DNA from: Candidatus Micrarchaeota archaeon
Lineage (GTDB): Archaea; Micrarchaeota; Micrarchaeia; Micrarchaeales; Micrarchaeaceae
DNA length: 64,000 nt
Direction of reading: 5' to 3'
Assembly (NCBI GenBank): GCA_028866575.1
Contig: JAGWHU010000005.1
Span: 1 to 64,000, forward strand
The notes under the pieces are model-generated. The model saw only the letters and a program-made list of their open reading frames with translations. It did no database searches and had not been told where the DNA came from. The position numbers and the translations under genes were made by a program. This document shows positions 25,710 to 33,994 of this stretch, in pieces. Within the stretch, counting starts at the first letter, position 1. Every line of letters begins with the position of its first letter.

Positions 25710-26459
25710 ATGCACATAGGCAAGGATATCGAGCTTCTTGACGGGCTTCCGATAGCGTACATAAAAAGCATCAATGCGATCATAGTCGCTGATTTGCACC
25801 TCGGGTACGAGAGCCACATGGCCAAGAGCGGGGTCTTCATACCCAAGGCTAACCTGGGCAAGATACTCAAGGAGCTTAACAACGGGATTGCCAGGACAGG
25901 GGCCAAGCGCATAATAGTCGTGGGAGACATAAAGAACGAGTTTTCCAGCGTTGAGCAGGACGAGTTCAACGAGCTTTACGAGATAATCAAGTTCTGCAGA
26001 GGCGCAAACGTTGAGCTCGTGCTCGTGAAGGGCAACCATGACAACTTCATAGACAGGTACAGGGATCCGCTGAAACTGAAGACGTACAACGGCGAGGCGA
26101 TGATAGGTGACTATTTATTCTTCCATGGGGACAAGTTGCCGAAGCTTACCGGCAAAAAGCCGAAGATGCTGATATCAGGGCACGAGCACCCTTCGATAGG
26201 CATAGTGAACTTTTCCGGAAGGACCGAGAGGCTCAGGTGCTTCCTTCTGGGAGAATACAGGAAAACAAGGCTGCTGGTGCTTCCCGCGATAAGTTACTTT
26301 GCCACCGGTACCGACATAAACCTGCGCCCCGAGGGAAGCCTGCTCTCCCCGGTGCTGAAGGAGATGGACTTGGGAAAGGTGCATGCAATAGCCTTCGGGT
26401 ACGGCTCCACGCTCGACTTCGGAGCCATAGGCAACCTCAGGAAGCTTGCTCATGCATAG
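25710..26459 (+). CDS. metallophosphoesterase (archaeal MJ0037-like)
   Basis: The 249-aa calcineurin-like phosphoesterase shows the metal-binding motifs in order: ADLHLGYES near residue 28, VVGDIKNEF near 70 (Asn-Glu where many have GDH), LVKGNHDN near 106, FFHGDK near 138 and SGHEHPS near 155. All binding residues are present. Such archaeal proteins are often annotated as exonuclease-like, but the substrate is unknown. It overlaps the end of the convergent protease gene by ten bases. Confidence 0.88.
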   Translation: MHIGKDIELLDGLPIAYIKSINAIIVADLHLGYESHMAKSGVFIPKANLGKILKELNNGIARTGAKRIIVVGDIKNEFSSVEQDEFNELYEIIKFCRGANVELVLVKGNHDNFIDRYRDPLKLKTYNGEAMIGDYLFFHGDKLPKLTGKKPKMLISGHEHPSIGIVNFSGRTERLRCFLLGEYRKTRLLVLPAISYFATGTDINLRPEGSLLSPVLKEMDLGKVHAIAFGYGSTLDFGAIGNLRKLAHA

Positions 26460-27904
26460 AACAGCCAGGGCAATACGTTTATTATGAGAAGGATTATGAC
26501 GAACGCGCCTATAGTACCTATGAGGCGCTTGCTCCTTACGTTCACATGGTATATGCGCCATCCGTCAAGCCCGGGTATCGGAAGCAGATTGACGACAGCA
26601 ACAAGGAAATTGAGCAGCATTGAAAGCGCGAATACGGAATAGATGAAGTACACGGCCTTTGCGTACGGCGTCGATATTACCGGCTCGTACGATAGCAGGA
26701 CGCCTATGACGCCCCTTGACGAGTTGCCCTGGCTTGCTATCGACTTGAATCTGTACAGGCCCTGGTTTGTAAGCACGGCAATCGTGCTGTTCGGAGCGTC
26801 TCCGGCGCTGGCTGCGGTCAGGCTGCTCATGCTCGTTATCGTGTGGTTGTTCCACTCCAGTATCTGCATCCCGCTTTTGAGTATGCCGTTTGCGGGATAG
26901 TTAGGTATTGTACCTGTAACCACTACGCTGTAGTGGAATGCGGTCGGCGCCACGAAAGTCACTGTGAGCAGCATAAGCGCGAAGAACACCAGCATCGCCA
27001 CGAAGTTCGCAGCTATCCCTGCGGAGAATATCTTTGTCTGCTTTGCGCTGCCAAGCTTCTCCACCATCTTTTCGTCCGGCTCGACATAGCCGCCTATTGG
27101 TATGAACCCTATTACGAGTATGCCTATCGATTTCAGCTTCACCTTCGCCTTCCTTGCAAGTACGCCGTGCGAGAACTCATGCACCATGAGCAGCAGCGCC
27201 AGGGATATTATTCCTGCAAACAGCGGTATGTCTATGCCCGGTATTATAGGAGCGACTCCCGGGACCTGCGACCCAATACCGGATCCCGCAACTCCGAGGG
27301 ATGGGTTCGTTATGTAAAGCACGATGCTGTAGAGTATGGATTCGGTGTTGGCGAAAAGCGAGAAGAGTATGGAGCCTGAAAATCCACCTATTATTGTAAC
27401 CGCGGTGCCTATGTACTGCAATGCGCTGGTGACTGTGCTTCCGGAGGACCTGGAGGATACCGCGTTTTGCAACTGCGATATGTTTATGAACTGGAATCCG
27501 TAGGTGTATACGTATGGAAGCACCAAGAGCAATATAACGGCAAGGGATATTATGCCGAATGCGTATACGCGCTTGTCGATCCTGCCCTTCAGCAACGGGT
27601 ATGTGAGCAGGCCGAATCCAAGGGTCAGGCCCCACACGGCCATTACGTCCCAGAACCTGCCGTATTTCCTTGAGGTCTTGTCTATCGTCGCAAGGCCCCT
27701 CCTGCTTCCCATCATGTAAAATCCGTATCCTCCCTGGAGCGAGAGCAGCCTCTGTATTATCATCCCTGTAGATATTAGCAATGCTATGGCGAGCACCACT
27801 CGGAGCACTATGCTTGCACTCGAATCGAGGTACAGCAGCGAAAGCGCGATTACGGAAAGCACAATCAGGATTGCGACTACTGCCTTTGATGTTGATTCCC
27901 TCAT
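26450..27904 (-). CDS. site-2 protease family intramembrane metalloprotease (M50)
   Basis: The 484-aa protein has about eight membrane segments. The zinc site is VHEFSHGVLARK near residue 242, inside a membrane segment, and the third ligand is in NLLPIPGLDGWRI near the C-terminus. A PDZ-like region (GILKSGMQILEWNNHTI) lies between them. These proteases cleave membrane-bound substrates such as anti-sigma or transcription-factor anchors; the target here is unknown. Both catalytic motifs are intact. Confidence 0.92.
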   Translation of the reverse strand: MRESTSKAVVAILIVLSVIALSLLYLDSSASIVLRVVLAIALLISTGMIIQRLLSLQGGYGFYMMGSRRGLATIDKTSRKYGRFWDVMAVWGLTLGFGLLTYPLLKGRIDKRVYAFGIISLAVILLLVLPYVYTYGFQFINISQLQNAVSSRSSGSTVTSALQYIGTAVTIIGGFSGSILFSLFANTESILYSIVLYITNPSLGVAGSGIGSQVPGVAPIIPGIDIPLFAGIISLALLLMVHEFSHGVLARKAKVKLKSIGILVIGFIPIGGYVEPDEKMVEKLGSAKQTKIFSAGIAANFVAMLVFFALMLLTVTFVAPTAFHYSVVVTGTIPNYPANGILKSGMQILEWNNHTITSMSSLTAASAGDAPNSTIAVLTNQGLYRFKSIASQGNSSRGVIGVLLSYEPVISTPYAKAVYFIYSVFALSMLLNFLVAVVNLLPIPGLDGWRIYHVNVRSKRLIGTIGAFVIILLIINVLPWLFYA

Positions 27905-28037
27905 CTAAATCATTCTAGCTAGATATTATCATGTGCAGATTTTATATAGCTTTCACAAAAACCGAAACCGGCGCGATGCCTTGCTTATCCCTGCAAAGTA
28001 TTTTTAACCTTATATGAGATTTATTATAGGGGATAGG

Positions 28038-28490
28038 ATGGAGGAGTGCGAGATATGCGGAATCAAGGCAGGCGACATATACATAGTGGACGTGGAGGAC
28101 GTTGAATTAAGGGTGTGCACCAAGTGCGCAAGGGGCAAGAAGGTCGTATCCCAAGTAATTGAAAGGCCGGGCTTCGGCAGGAAGCGCGTTGCGGAAGGCA
28201 ACGAGGATGAGCCGCAGCTCATAGAGAACTACGGCAGCGCAATACACAGCGCGCGCGAGGCTATGAAGATACCCCTCAAGGTTCTTGCTGAAATGCTCAA
28301 CGAGAAGGAAACCCTACTGCTAAGGATCGAGCAGCAGAGGACGCTGCCATCGGTTGAGCTCACCAAGAAACTGGAGAAGGCCCTTGCCATACGCCTCATG
28401 GAAAAGGGGCAGCAGGGCGAGAATCCGGGAGCTTCAAGGGGAAGCAGGGACAGGGCAACCCTAGGTGACTTCATAAAGGATAACAGGTAG
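28038..28490 (+). CDS. mbf1: multiprotein bridging factor MBF1-like regulator
   Basis: The protein of 150 aa has an N-terminal zinc ribbon (CEICG, then CTKCARGKKV) and a C-terminal Cro/XRE helix-turn-helix (SAREAMKIPLKVLAEMLNEKE, ending LIEKALA-like), the archaeal MBF1 layout. In eukaryotes MBF1 bridges TBP and activators; in Archaea it associates with ribosomes and may tune translation. The ATG at 28038 follows GGGGATAGG. It lies 11 bases before fen1. Confidence 0.9.
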   Translation: MEECEICGIKAGDIYIVDVEDVELRVCTKCARGKKVVSQVIERPGFGRKRVAEGNEDEPQLIENYGSAIHSAREAMKIPLKVLAEMLNEKETLLLRIEQQRTLPSVELTKKLEKALAIRLMEKGQQGENPGASRGSRDRATLGDFIKDNR

Positions 28491-28501
28491 GCAGTGCTTT
28501 T

Positions 28502-29554
28502 ATGGCTGTGGACTTAAGCAAGCTAGTCAGCAAAAGAAGGCTCAACTTCGAGGAGCTGAGAGGCAGGAGCATAGCCATAGACGCGTACAACGTCATCTAC
28601 CAGTTCCTTTCGATAATAAGGCAGCAGGACGGCACCCCGCTCATGGATTTCAAGGGCAACGTGACCAGCCACCTCTCCGGCATATTCTACAGGACCATAG
28701 ACATCCTGGACTACGGGATAAGGCCGATATACGTTTTCGATGGGATACCGTCAATACTCAAGCAGAAGACCACAATGGCAAGGATAAAGAGGAGGGATGA
28801 GGCGAGGAAGGCCTGGGAGGAGGCCAAGGAATCCGGGGATGTAGAGGCCATGCGCATGCATGCGATGGCCAGCACGAGGATAACAAAGGAGGTTGTTGAA
28901 AGCTCAAAGGAGCTCCTCAAGTACATGGGAATAGGATACGTGAATGCCCCAGGGGAGGGCGAGGCCCAGGCAAGCTACATGTGCAAGGAGGGCCTGGTCT
29001 ATGCTGTTGCCAGCCAGGACTATGACACGCTCCTTTTCGGCTCGAGGAACGTTGTCAGGAACCTCACCTTCAGCGGAAGGAGGAAGCTGCCAAGGAAGAA
29101 CGTCTACATCAACGTCGAGCCGGAGATGGTGAGCCTGGAGGACACGCTCAACTCGCTCGGCATAAACCAGAGGCAGCTCATATGGCTCGGCATAATGCTG
29201 GGCACGGACTTCAACAACGGCATAAGGGGCGCCGGGCCCAAGACCGCGCTCAGGATAGCAAGGAACTCAAGCAGCATAGATGATGTGAAGGGCGCAATAA
29301 TGGAAAGGTTCAAGACGGAATTCGAGCTGGACATAAGAGAAGTGGAGGATCTGTTCACCAATCCTGAAGTGCGGGAGATGGACGGCGATGCGGTCGAGTC
29401 GCTTCTCAAGGGAAGCTACGACAAGGGGAAGCTCGTCGATTTCATGTGCAGGGATCACGGGTTCTCAGAGGAAAGGATAGCAAAGACAGCGGAAAGGCTT
29501 GCGAAGGCGAAGCCCAGCACGAACCAGAAAGGTATAGGCAGCTGGCTGAAATAG
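28502..29554 (+). CDS. fen: flap endonuclease FEN1
   Basis: FEN1 trims 5' flaps during Okazaki fragment maturation and repair. The 350-aa protein has the N-terminal region (IDAYNVIYQFLS, VFDGIPS), the internal region (GEGEAQASY, SQDYDTLLFG, GTDFNNG) with all acidic metal ligands, and a C-terminal PCNA-binding motif QKGIGSWL. The length is normal. It probably shares a transcript with mbf1. Confidence 0.97.
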   Translation: MAVDLSKLVSKRRLNFEELRGRSIAIDAYNVIYQFLSIIRQQDGTPLMDFKGNVTSHLSGIFYRTIDILDYGIRPIYVFDGIPSILKQKTTMARIKRRDEARKAWEEAKESGDVEAMRMHAMASTRITKEVVESSKELLKYMGIGYVNAPGEGEAQASYMCKEGLVYAVASQDYDTLLFGSRNVVRNLTFSGRRKLPRKNVYINVEPEMVSLEDTLNSLGINQRQLIWLGIMLGTDFNNGIRGAGPKTALRIARNSSSIDDVKGAIMERFKTEFELDIREVEDLFTNPEVREMDGDAVESLLKGSYDKGKLVDFMCRDHGFSEERIAKTAERLAKAKPSTNQKGIGSWLK

Positions 29555-29612
29555 CATTTATATAGCTTTAAGCAGATAGTATAGCCAGCAATTGTAAGGC
29601 AGGTGTGAATAT

Positions 29613-29723
29613 ATGCAGATAAAGGTAAAAAGATCGACAAAGCGCATAGGCAAGTCCTACAGGAAGAAGCAGAAACTGAAGAGGCTCAGGCGGCCGCACA
29701 GGAAGCTCCTCAAGAAAAGATAG
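29613..29723 (+). CDS. very basic small protein, 36 aa
   Basis: This short frame (starts MQIKVKRSTKRIGKSY, ends LLKKR) is almost entirely Lys, Arg and hydrophobic residues. A TATA-like tttatata (about 29562-29569) lies about 50 bases upstream and the stop codon faces the convergent gene at 29725. The composition resembles tiny ribosomal proteins such as eL41 or eL39, but the sequence does not clearly match either. It is too regular and well placed to ignore. Confidence 0.5.
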   Translation: MQIKVKRSTKRIGKSYRKKQKLKRLRRPHRKLLKKR

Positions 29724-29724
29724 C

Positions 29725-30318
29725 TCAGTATAGGTCGGAATACATCTGGTTGTTGAATTCGTAAGCAGATATGTTCTCGTTTATTTCCAGCGAATCCAGC
29801 ATTTTCTGCTTGTCCTCGTATTCCCTTATGCCGCTGCCGTCCATCACGTAGACCCTGTTTTTTAGCTCGTAGTAGACGAACACGTCCCTGTATGCCTCGA
29901 CGGTGCGTATCAGCGCCTTAGCCGATGGGTTTCCCAGGTTGACAAGTATGCTGCACAGGAGTATCCCCTTGTCCATTGTGTCACCCATCATGAATGTAAG
30001 AGTCTCTTCGGGGGTGAGCCAGAACTGGAGCGGCAGCACTATGTCCGTTATGCTTTTCGTCACGAACTCGTGCGCCATGGATGCGGCCTCCTGGAAATTG
30101 GTTTCGTAGTCGTAATTCAGGAAGCGCTCCCTTATCTCCTTGGCCTTCTGCGCGACGCGCTCGTTGCCTGGCGTGACAAGCGTCGGCAACTCCGCGACAG
30201 ACAGGCTTTCCTTCTCCTCGATGTATTCCTTGTACCTTGATATTATAGCTAGATATATCTGGTTCAGCCTCTGCTCCCTCTCGGCAGGGCTTTCGGACGA
30301 ACCCTCCATTTTTACCAT
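29725..30318 (-). CDS. transglutaminase-like protein lacking the catalytic Cys
   Basis: The 197-aa soluble protein has a central block FMMGDTMDKGILLCSILVNLG near residues 110-130 that looks like the transglutaminase GDCxDKAxLLxxLL helix, and a later strand pair (VFVYYELKNRVYVMD) like the HVWVEVxxxxxYVLD part. In active members the first position after GD is Cys and the strand starts with His; here they are Thr and Asp/Val. So the fold is plausible but the usual activity is not. The N-terminal 90 residues are helical. It is convergent with the small basic gene. Confidence 0.5.
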   Translation of the reverse strand: MVKMEGSSESPAEREQRLNQIYLAIISRYKEYIEEKESLSVAELPTLVTPGNERVAQKAKEIRERFLNYDYETNFQEAASMAHEFVTKSITDIVLPLQFWLTPEETLTFMMGDTMDKGILLCSILVNLGNPSAKALIRTVEAYRDVFVYYELKNRVYVMDGSGIREYEDKQKMLDSLEINENISAYEFNNQMYSDLY

Positions 30319-30451
30319 TATAGTAATTGCTGCGAAGCATAAAAATAGCTTCTGTACTTACGGGCATGCCTTTTAAAGAGCTATCGGCGCAAAAAATGTC
30401 ACATTATCAGCAATTATTGGACCATTTTCTGTGGATATGGAAAAAGATACA

Positions 30452-30460
30452 TTTATATAT
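30452..30460 (+). promoter_or_regulatory. TATA box of the Nudix fusion gene
   Basis: TTTATATAT lies 31-39 bases before the ATG at 30491, giving a nearly leaderless transcript. Confidence 0.55.
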
Positions 30461-30490
30461 GAGGAGATGCGCTAATTTAGTCGTGATAGA

Positions 30491-31567
30491 ATGGCAGAAA
30501 CCAAGGCCACAGTAACAGAAATGGCCCTGTGCCACGTTATAAAGGGAGGTAACAATATACTGCTCATAAAGTCAGACGAAGGAGTAAGCAAGGGCAAGTG
30601 GAACGCCCCGAACGGCGAGATCGCCAAGGGAGAAGCCCCGGTAAAGAGCGCGATGCGCCACGTGTTCCAGCAAACCGGGCTTTACGTAAGCAAGGCCAAC
30701 TACCACGGCACGGTAAGGCTTTTCCTCAACGGCAAGAACGAATACAGCTACAGGATCCACGTATTCTCGACCAAGCTCTTCAGCGGCGACCTGAAGCCCA
30801 ACATAAAAGGGGAGGCAAAATGGTTTGCGGTTTCGGAAGTGCCGTATTACGAGATGTGGGCCGATGACAAGTACTGGATAAACCTTGTCCTGCAAGGCAA
30901 GGAATTCGATGCTGATTTCTTCTTCGACGAGACCAACGAGAAGATAGTGAAATACCAGATAAAGGAGAGGCAGAAGGTGCTCCAGAAGATAATACTCCCG
31001 GTAATACTCGTAGCAGTGATAGGCATTTTGATATTCGGTGTGGTAAGCATATACGGCAATGCCAAGAAGAGCTCCCAGGGCAAGACCTCAACAGCAAAGC
31101 CCATAGTTCTCCTGCCAGGCGGCAGCTCCACAATAAAGAACACGAGCAGCAGCACCTCAACAACAACAGTAAGGACAACCACAGTAAACACGAGCACTAC
31201 GACTATACTTCCCCCTCCGCCAGCAACGATCACCATAGACAACATAAATGCCTTCTACAATTACAGCGGGCCTTCGTACGAGGGCAGCCAGTTCTGCGGG
31301 CAGGCCGCAAGGTCAGAGGTGCTTTACGCGAAGAGGATATTTACAGGCAACACTATGTTCTACATGAACCAGACAGTATACAGCTACGGATGCAACCTGA
31401 CGATAACTAGAATATATTCAACAACGCCTGGATTCGTGGTGAACAAAACAGTTCCAGCGCTGCCGCTCCACCTGCCCCCTGGATCGACGCAGTACATAGA
31501 GATACAGCTTAGGACGCCGAACAGCACGTTCGTCGGGCCTATGTCTGTAACATTCAATGCAAGGTAA
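30491..31567 (+). CDS. Nudix-like domain fused to a membrane anchor and extracellular stalk
   Basis: Residues 1-150 resemble MutT/NUDT1-type Nudix hydrolases (GKWNAPNGEIAKGE, EAKWFAVSEVPYYEMW). The Nudix box keeps G and the first E but reads RHVFQQTGL where active enzymes have RExxEExG, so three metal-binding Glu are replaced by His, Gln and Gln. A membrane segment follows (about residues 164-187), then a Ser/Thr-rich stalk, a Pro run and a C-terminal domain with two Cys and several N-glycosylation sites. This suggests an inside nucleotide-binding or sensing domain tied to an outside domain. Catalysis is unlikely. Confidence 0.75.
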   Translation: MAETKATVTEMALCHVIKGGNNILLIKSDEGVSKGKWNAPNGEIAKGEAPVKSAMRHVFQQTGLYVSKANYHGTVRLFLNGKNEYSYRIHVFSTKLFSGDLKPNIKGEAKWFAVSEVPYYEMWADDKYWINLVLQGKEFDADFFFDETNEKIVKYQIKERQKVLQKIILPVILVAVIGILIFGVVSIYGNAKKSSQGKTSTAKPIVLLPGGSSTIKNTSSSTSTTTVRTTTVNTSTTTILPPPPATITIDNINAFYNYSGPSYEGSQFCGQAARSEVLYAKRIFTGNTMFYMNQTVYSYGCNLTITRIYSTTPGFVVNKTVPALPLHLPPGSTQYIEIQLRTPNSTFVGPMSVTFNAR

Positions 31568-31644
31568 GCGCGCATATACAGCTCCGGCTTTCCCTTGCAA
31601 AGCAATCCCTACCAATTTTTATCCCTTTTCTCATATACTTATAG

Positions 31645-33384
31645 TTGGTGGTGGTCTTGGAGAACAGGGTTATTGCCGACATGCTGGACGAGATCGCATC
31701 CATGCTCAGCATAGAGGAGACGCAAAGCTCGAGGTTCGAGGTCAGGGCCTACAGGAAGGCTGCGCTTACCGTGGGAACGCTTCAGGAGCAGGTCGAGGAC
31801 ATATACAGGAAGGAAGGTACGAAGGGGCTGATGGAGCTTCCGGGCATAGGGAAGGGAATAGCTGGCTCCATAGAGGAATACATCAAGACAGGGCACATGA
31901 AGAAATACGAGATGCTCAAGAGGAAGTACCCGATAGACATGAAGGGCCTGACCAACATAGAGGGGCTTGGGGCCAAGAGGGCGGTTGCTCTCTACAAGGA
32001 GCTTGGCGTCAGGAGCATAGCGGATTTGAAGAAGGTGGTCGAGGAGCACAGGATAAGCAAGCTCCCGGGATTCGGGGAGAAGAGCGAAAGCGCAATAGGG
32101 AAGAACATAAAGCTCGAGGAAGCAAGGAAGGGAAGGATGCTCCTGGGTGATGCGTTCCCCGTTGCAGAGCGCATCGCCGGCAAGCTGGCTGGCAGCAAGC
32201 TTGTCGATACTGTAATGGTAGCGGGATCGCTCAGGCGCATGCGCGAGACTATAGGAGACATAGACATACTCGCGCTTGCTGACGACAGCTCCAAGGTCAT
32301 GGATTTCTTCTCCGGGCTTCCAGAGGTTTCAAGTGTAGTGGCAAAGGGCAGGACCAAGACAACGGTAAACCTAGAGATAGGCCTGAACTGCGACTTGCGT
32401 GTCATAGCGCCAGAGAGCTTCGGCGCTGCGCTGCAGTATTTCACAGGGAGCAGGGACCACAACGTGCAGGTGAGGACCATAGCCGTAAACAAGGGCTACA
32501 AGCTGAACGAGTACGGGCTGTTCGACTCCAAGGGCAAGATAATACCCACAAAGGACGAGAGCGCGATATACGAGCGGCTTGGCATGCAGTACATGCCCCC
32601 GGAGATGAGGGAGGCGAGGGGCGAGGTAAAGCTTGCCCAAGTTGGAAAGATACCCGAACTGGTTGATCTGAGGGACGTGAGGGGCGACATGCATACGCAC
32701 ACCAACGATACCGACGGGGCAAACAGCATAGAGGAGATGGCTGATGCAGCTATAAATGCAGGGCACGAGTACTTCGCCACTACAAACCACACCAAGAGCC
32801 TCGGCATTGCAAGGGGTATGGACGAAAAGCAGTTCGCCAGGTTCTTCAGGCGCGTTGACAAGCTAAACGAATCCCTAGATGGCAAGATAACGATACTGAA
32901 GGGCGCTGAGGTCGACATACTCAAGGACGGGAGGCTGGACCTGTCAAGGGAGTGCCTGGAATCCATGGACTGCGTTGTTGCAGCCATACATTCATCCTTC
33001 AAGATGTCGGAAAAGGAGATGACCGACAGGATAATCAAGGCGCTGGATACAGGCCTTGTCGACATACTCGCGCACCCTACCGGAAGGGAGATAAACATAA
33101 GGGAGCAGTACCCGCTTGATATCGAGAGGGTTTTCGAGGCATCGGAGCGCAACGGCGTGGCGCTGGAGATAAATGCATTCCCGAACAGGCTTGACCTCAA
33201 CGACACCAACATAATGAAGGCGTCGCACTACAAGGTAAGCTTCTCATTGGGTACTGATGCGCACAGGACCTCGCACCTCGGATTCATGAAGTACGGGGTC
33301 GGCACGGCAAGAAGGGGCTGGCTCACCAAGGACAGGATAATCAGCACGCTGCCGCTGAAGCGCCTGATGAAGGAATTGGCCTGA
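31645..33384 (+). CDS. polX: DNA polymerase X family protein with PHP domain
   Basis: The 579-aa protein has the PolX order: two helix-hairpin-helix motifs (LPGIGKGIAGSI near 68 and IEGLGAKRAVALY near 105), the nucleotidyltransferase core (GSLRRMRETIGDIDILA near 190-206) and a C-terminal PHP phosphoesterase domain (GDMHTHTNDTDG near 350, ATTNHT, AIHSSF, DILAHPTG, GTDAHR). PolX with PHP can fill gaps and trim 3' ends in base-excision repair. All PHP metal ligands seem present. The start is near 31645-31657 (GTG or TTG). Confidence 0.94.
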   Translation: MVVVLENRVIADMLDEIASMLSIEETQSSRFEVRAYRKAALTVGTLQEQVEDIYRKEGTKGLMELPGIGKGIAGSIEEYIKTGHMKKYEMLKRKYPIDMKGLTNIEGLGAKRAVALYKELGVRSIADLKKVVEEHRISKLPGFGEKSESAIGKNIKLEEARKGRMLLGDAFPVAERIAGKLAGSKLVDTVMVAGSLRRMRETIGDIDILALADDSSKVMDFFSGLPEVSSVVAKGRTKTTVNLEIGLNCDLRVIAPESFGAALQYFTGSRDHNVQVRTIAVNKGYKLNEYGLFDSKGKIIPTKDESAIYERLGMQYMPPEMREARGEVKLAQVGKIPELVDLRDVRGDMHTHTNDTDGANSIEEMADAAINAGHEYFATTNHTKSLGIARGMDEKQFARFFRRVDKLNESLDGKITILKGAEVDILKDGRLDLSRECLESMDCVVAAIHSSFKMSEKEMTDRIIKALDTGLVDILAHPTGREINIREQYPLDIERVFEASERNGVALEINAFPNRLDLNDTNIMKASHYKVSFSLGTDAHRTSHLGFMKYGVGTARRGWLTKDRIISTLPLKRLMKELA

Positions 33385-33439
33385 CTGTTTTGCCGTTGCG
33401 CGAATGACGTACATCCAGATAACATATAAATATTAGGAA

Positions 33440-33994
33440 ATGCGCTTTACTAACAGTGGTAAATTGAGCCTATACGACAAGCCGCACAGGCTTTTTGGGA
33501 AGCACGTGGCAATGCCTATTGCGGCCCATTACACCAAAAAGGCGCTGGGTGCAGTCAAGGGAATAGCGATTGCCGGGTCTGTTTGGGCAGGCACGGAGCT
33601 GCTGGCGCACGGTGTTGACAATCTTTTCAACGGAATCAGCATAAGGAACAACATAGGCATGGAATCCGCATACATCGCTGCAGGTGTTGGGCTTACATAC
33701 ATACCAAAAGTAGTGAAGGACCTTTGGAGGGGCGAATTGAAGGCCAGCGAGCTGGCCCTGGGGGCAGTGGGGATTGTGGGCTCTGGCGCAGCATACAATT
33801 ACATGCCAAGCATAAATTCCTGCATAAACGGCATACTTACCGCGCCGAATCCGTTGCAGCACCAGATGTCCCTAACGAACCCGGAAATGGGTGCTGCGCT
33901 GCTCACCATAGGCCTGATTACAGGAGTGGTGTGGCAGGGAGTGACTGACATAAGGTCCTATTCGTCCAGGAAAAGGGAGAAATCCGCTACATGA
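33440..33994 (+). CDS. hypothetical membrane protein, 184 aa
   Basis: I do not recognise this protein. It has about four moderately hydrophobic segments (near residues 36-60, 75-92, 106-125 and 150-168), with Gly/Ala-rich helices and a basic C-terminal tail (SSRKREKSAT). A TATA-like stretch (ataaatatta, 33425-33434) is close to the start. It overlaps the end of the convergent polD large-subunit gene by eight bases. Confidence 0.65.
   Translation: MRFTNSGKLSLYDKPHRLFGKHVAMPIAAHYTKKALGAVKGIAIAGSVWAGTELLAHGVDNLFNGISIRNNIGMESAYIAAGVGLTYIPKVVKDLWRGELKASELALGAVGIVGSGAAYNYMPSINSCINGILTAPNPLQHQMSLTNPEMGAALLTIGLITGVVWQGVTDIRSYSSRKREKSAT

Noticed and set aside
29613-29723. Assignment of the 36-aa basic protein as ribosomal eL39 or eL41
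   Set aside because: Composition fits but no diagnostic residues of either family are present, so it stays unnamed.
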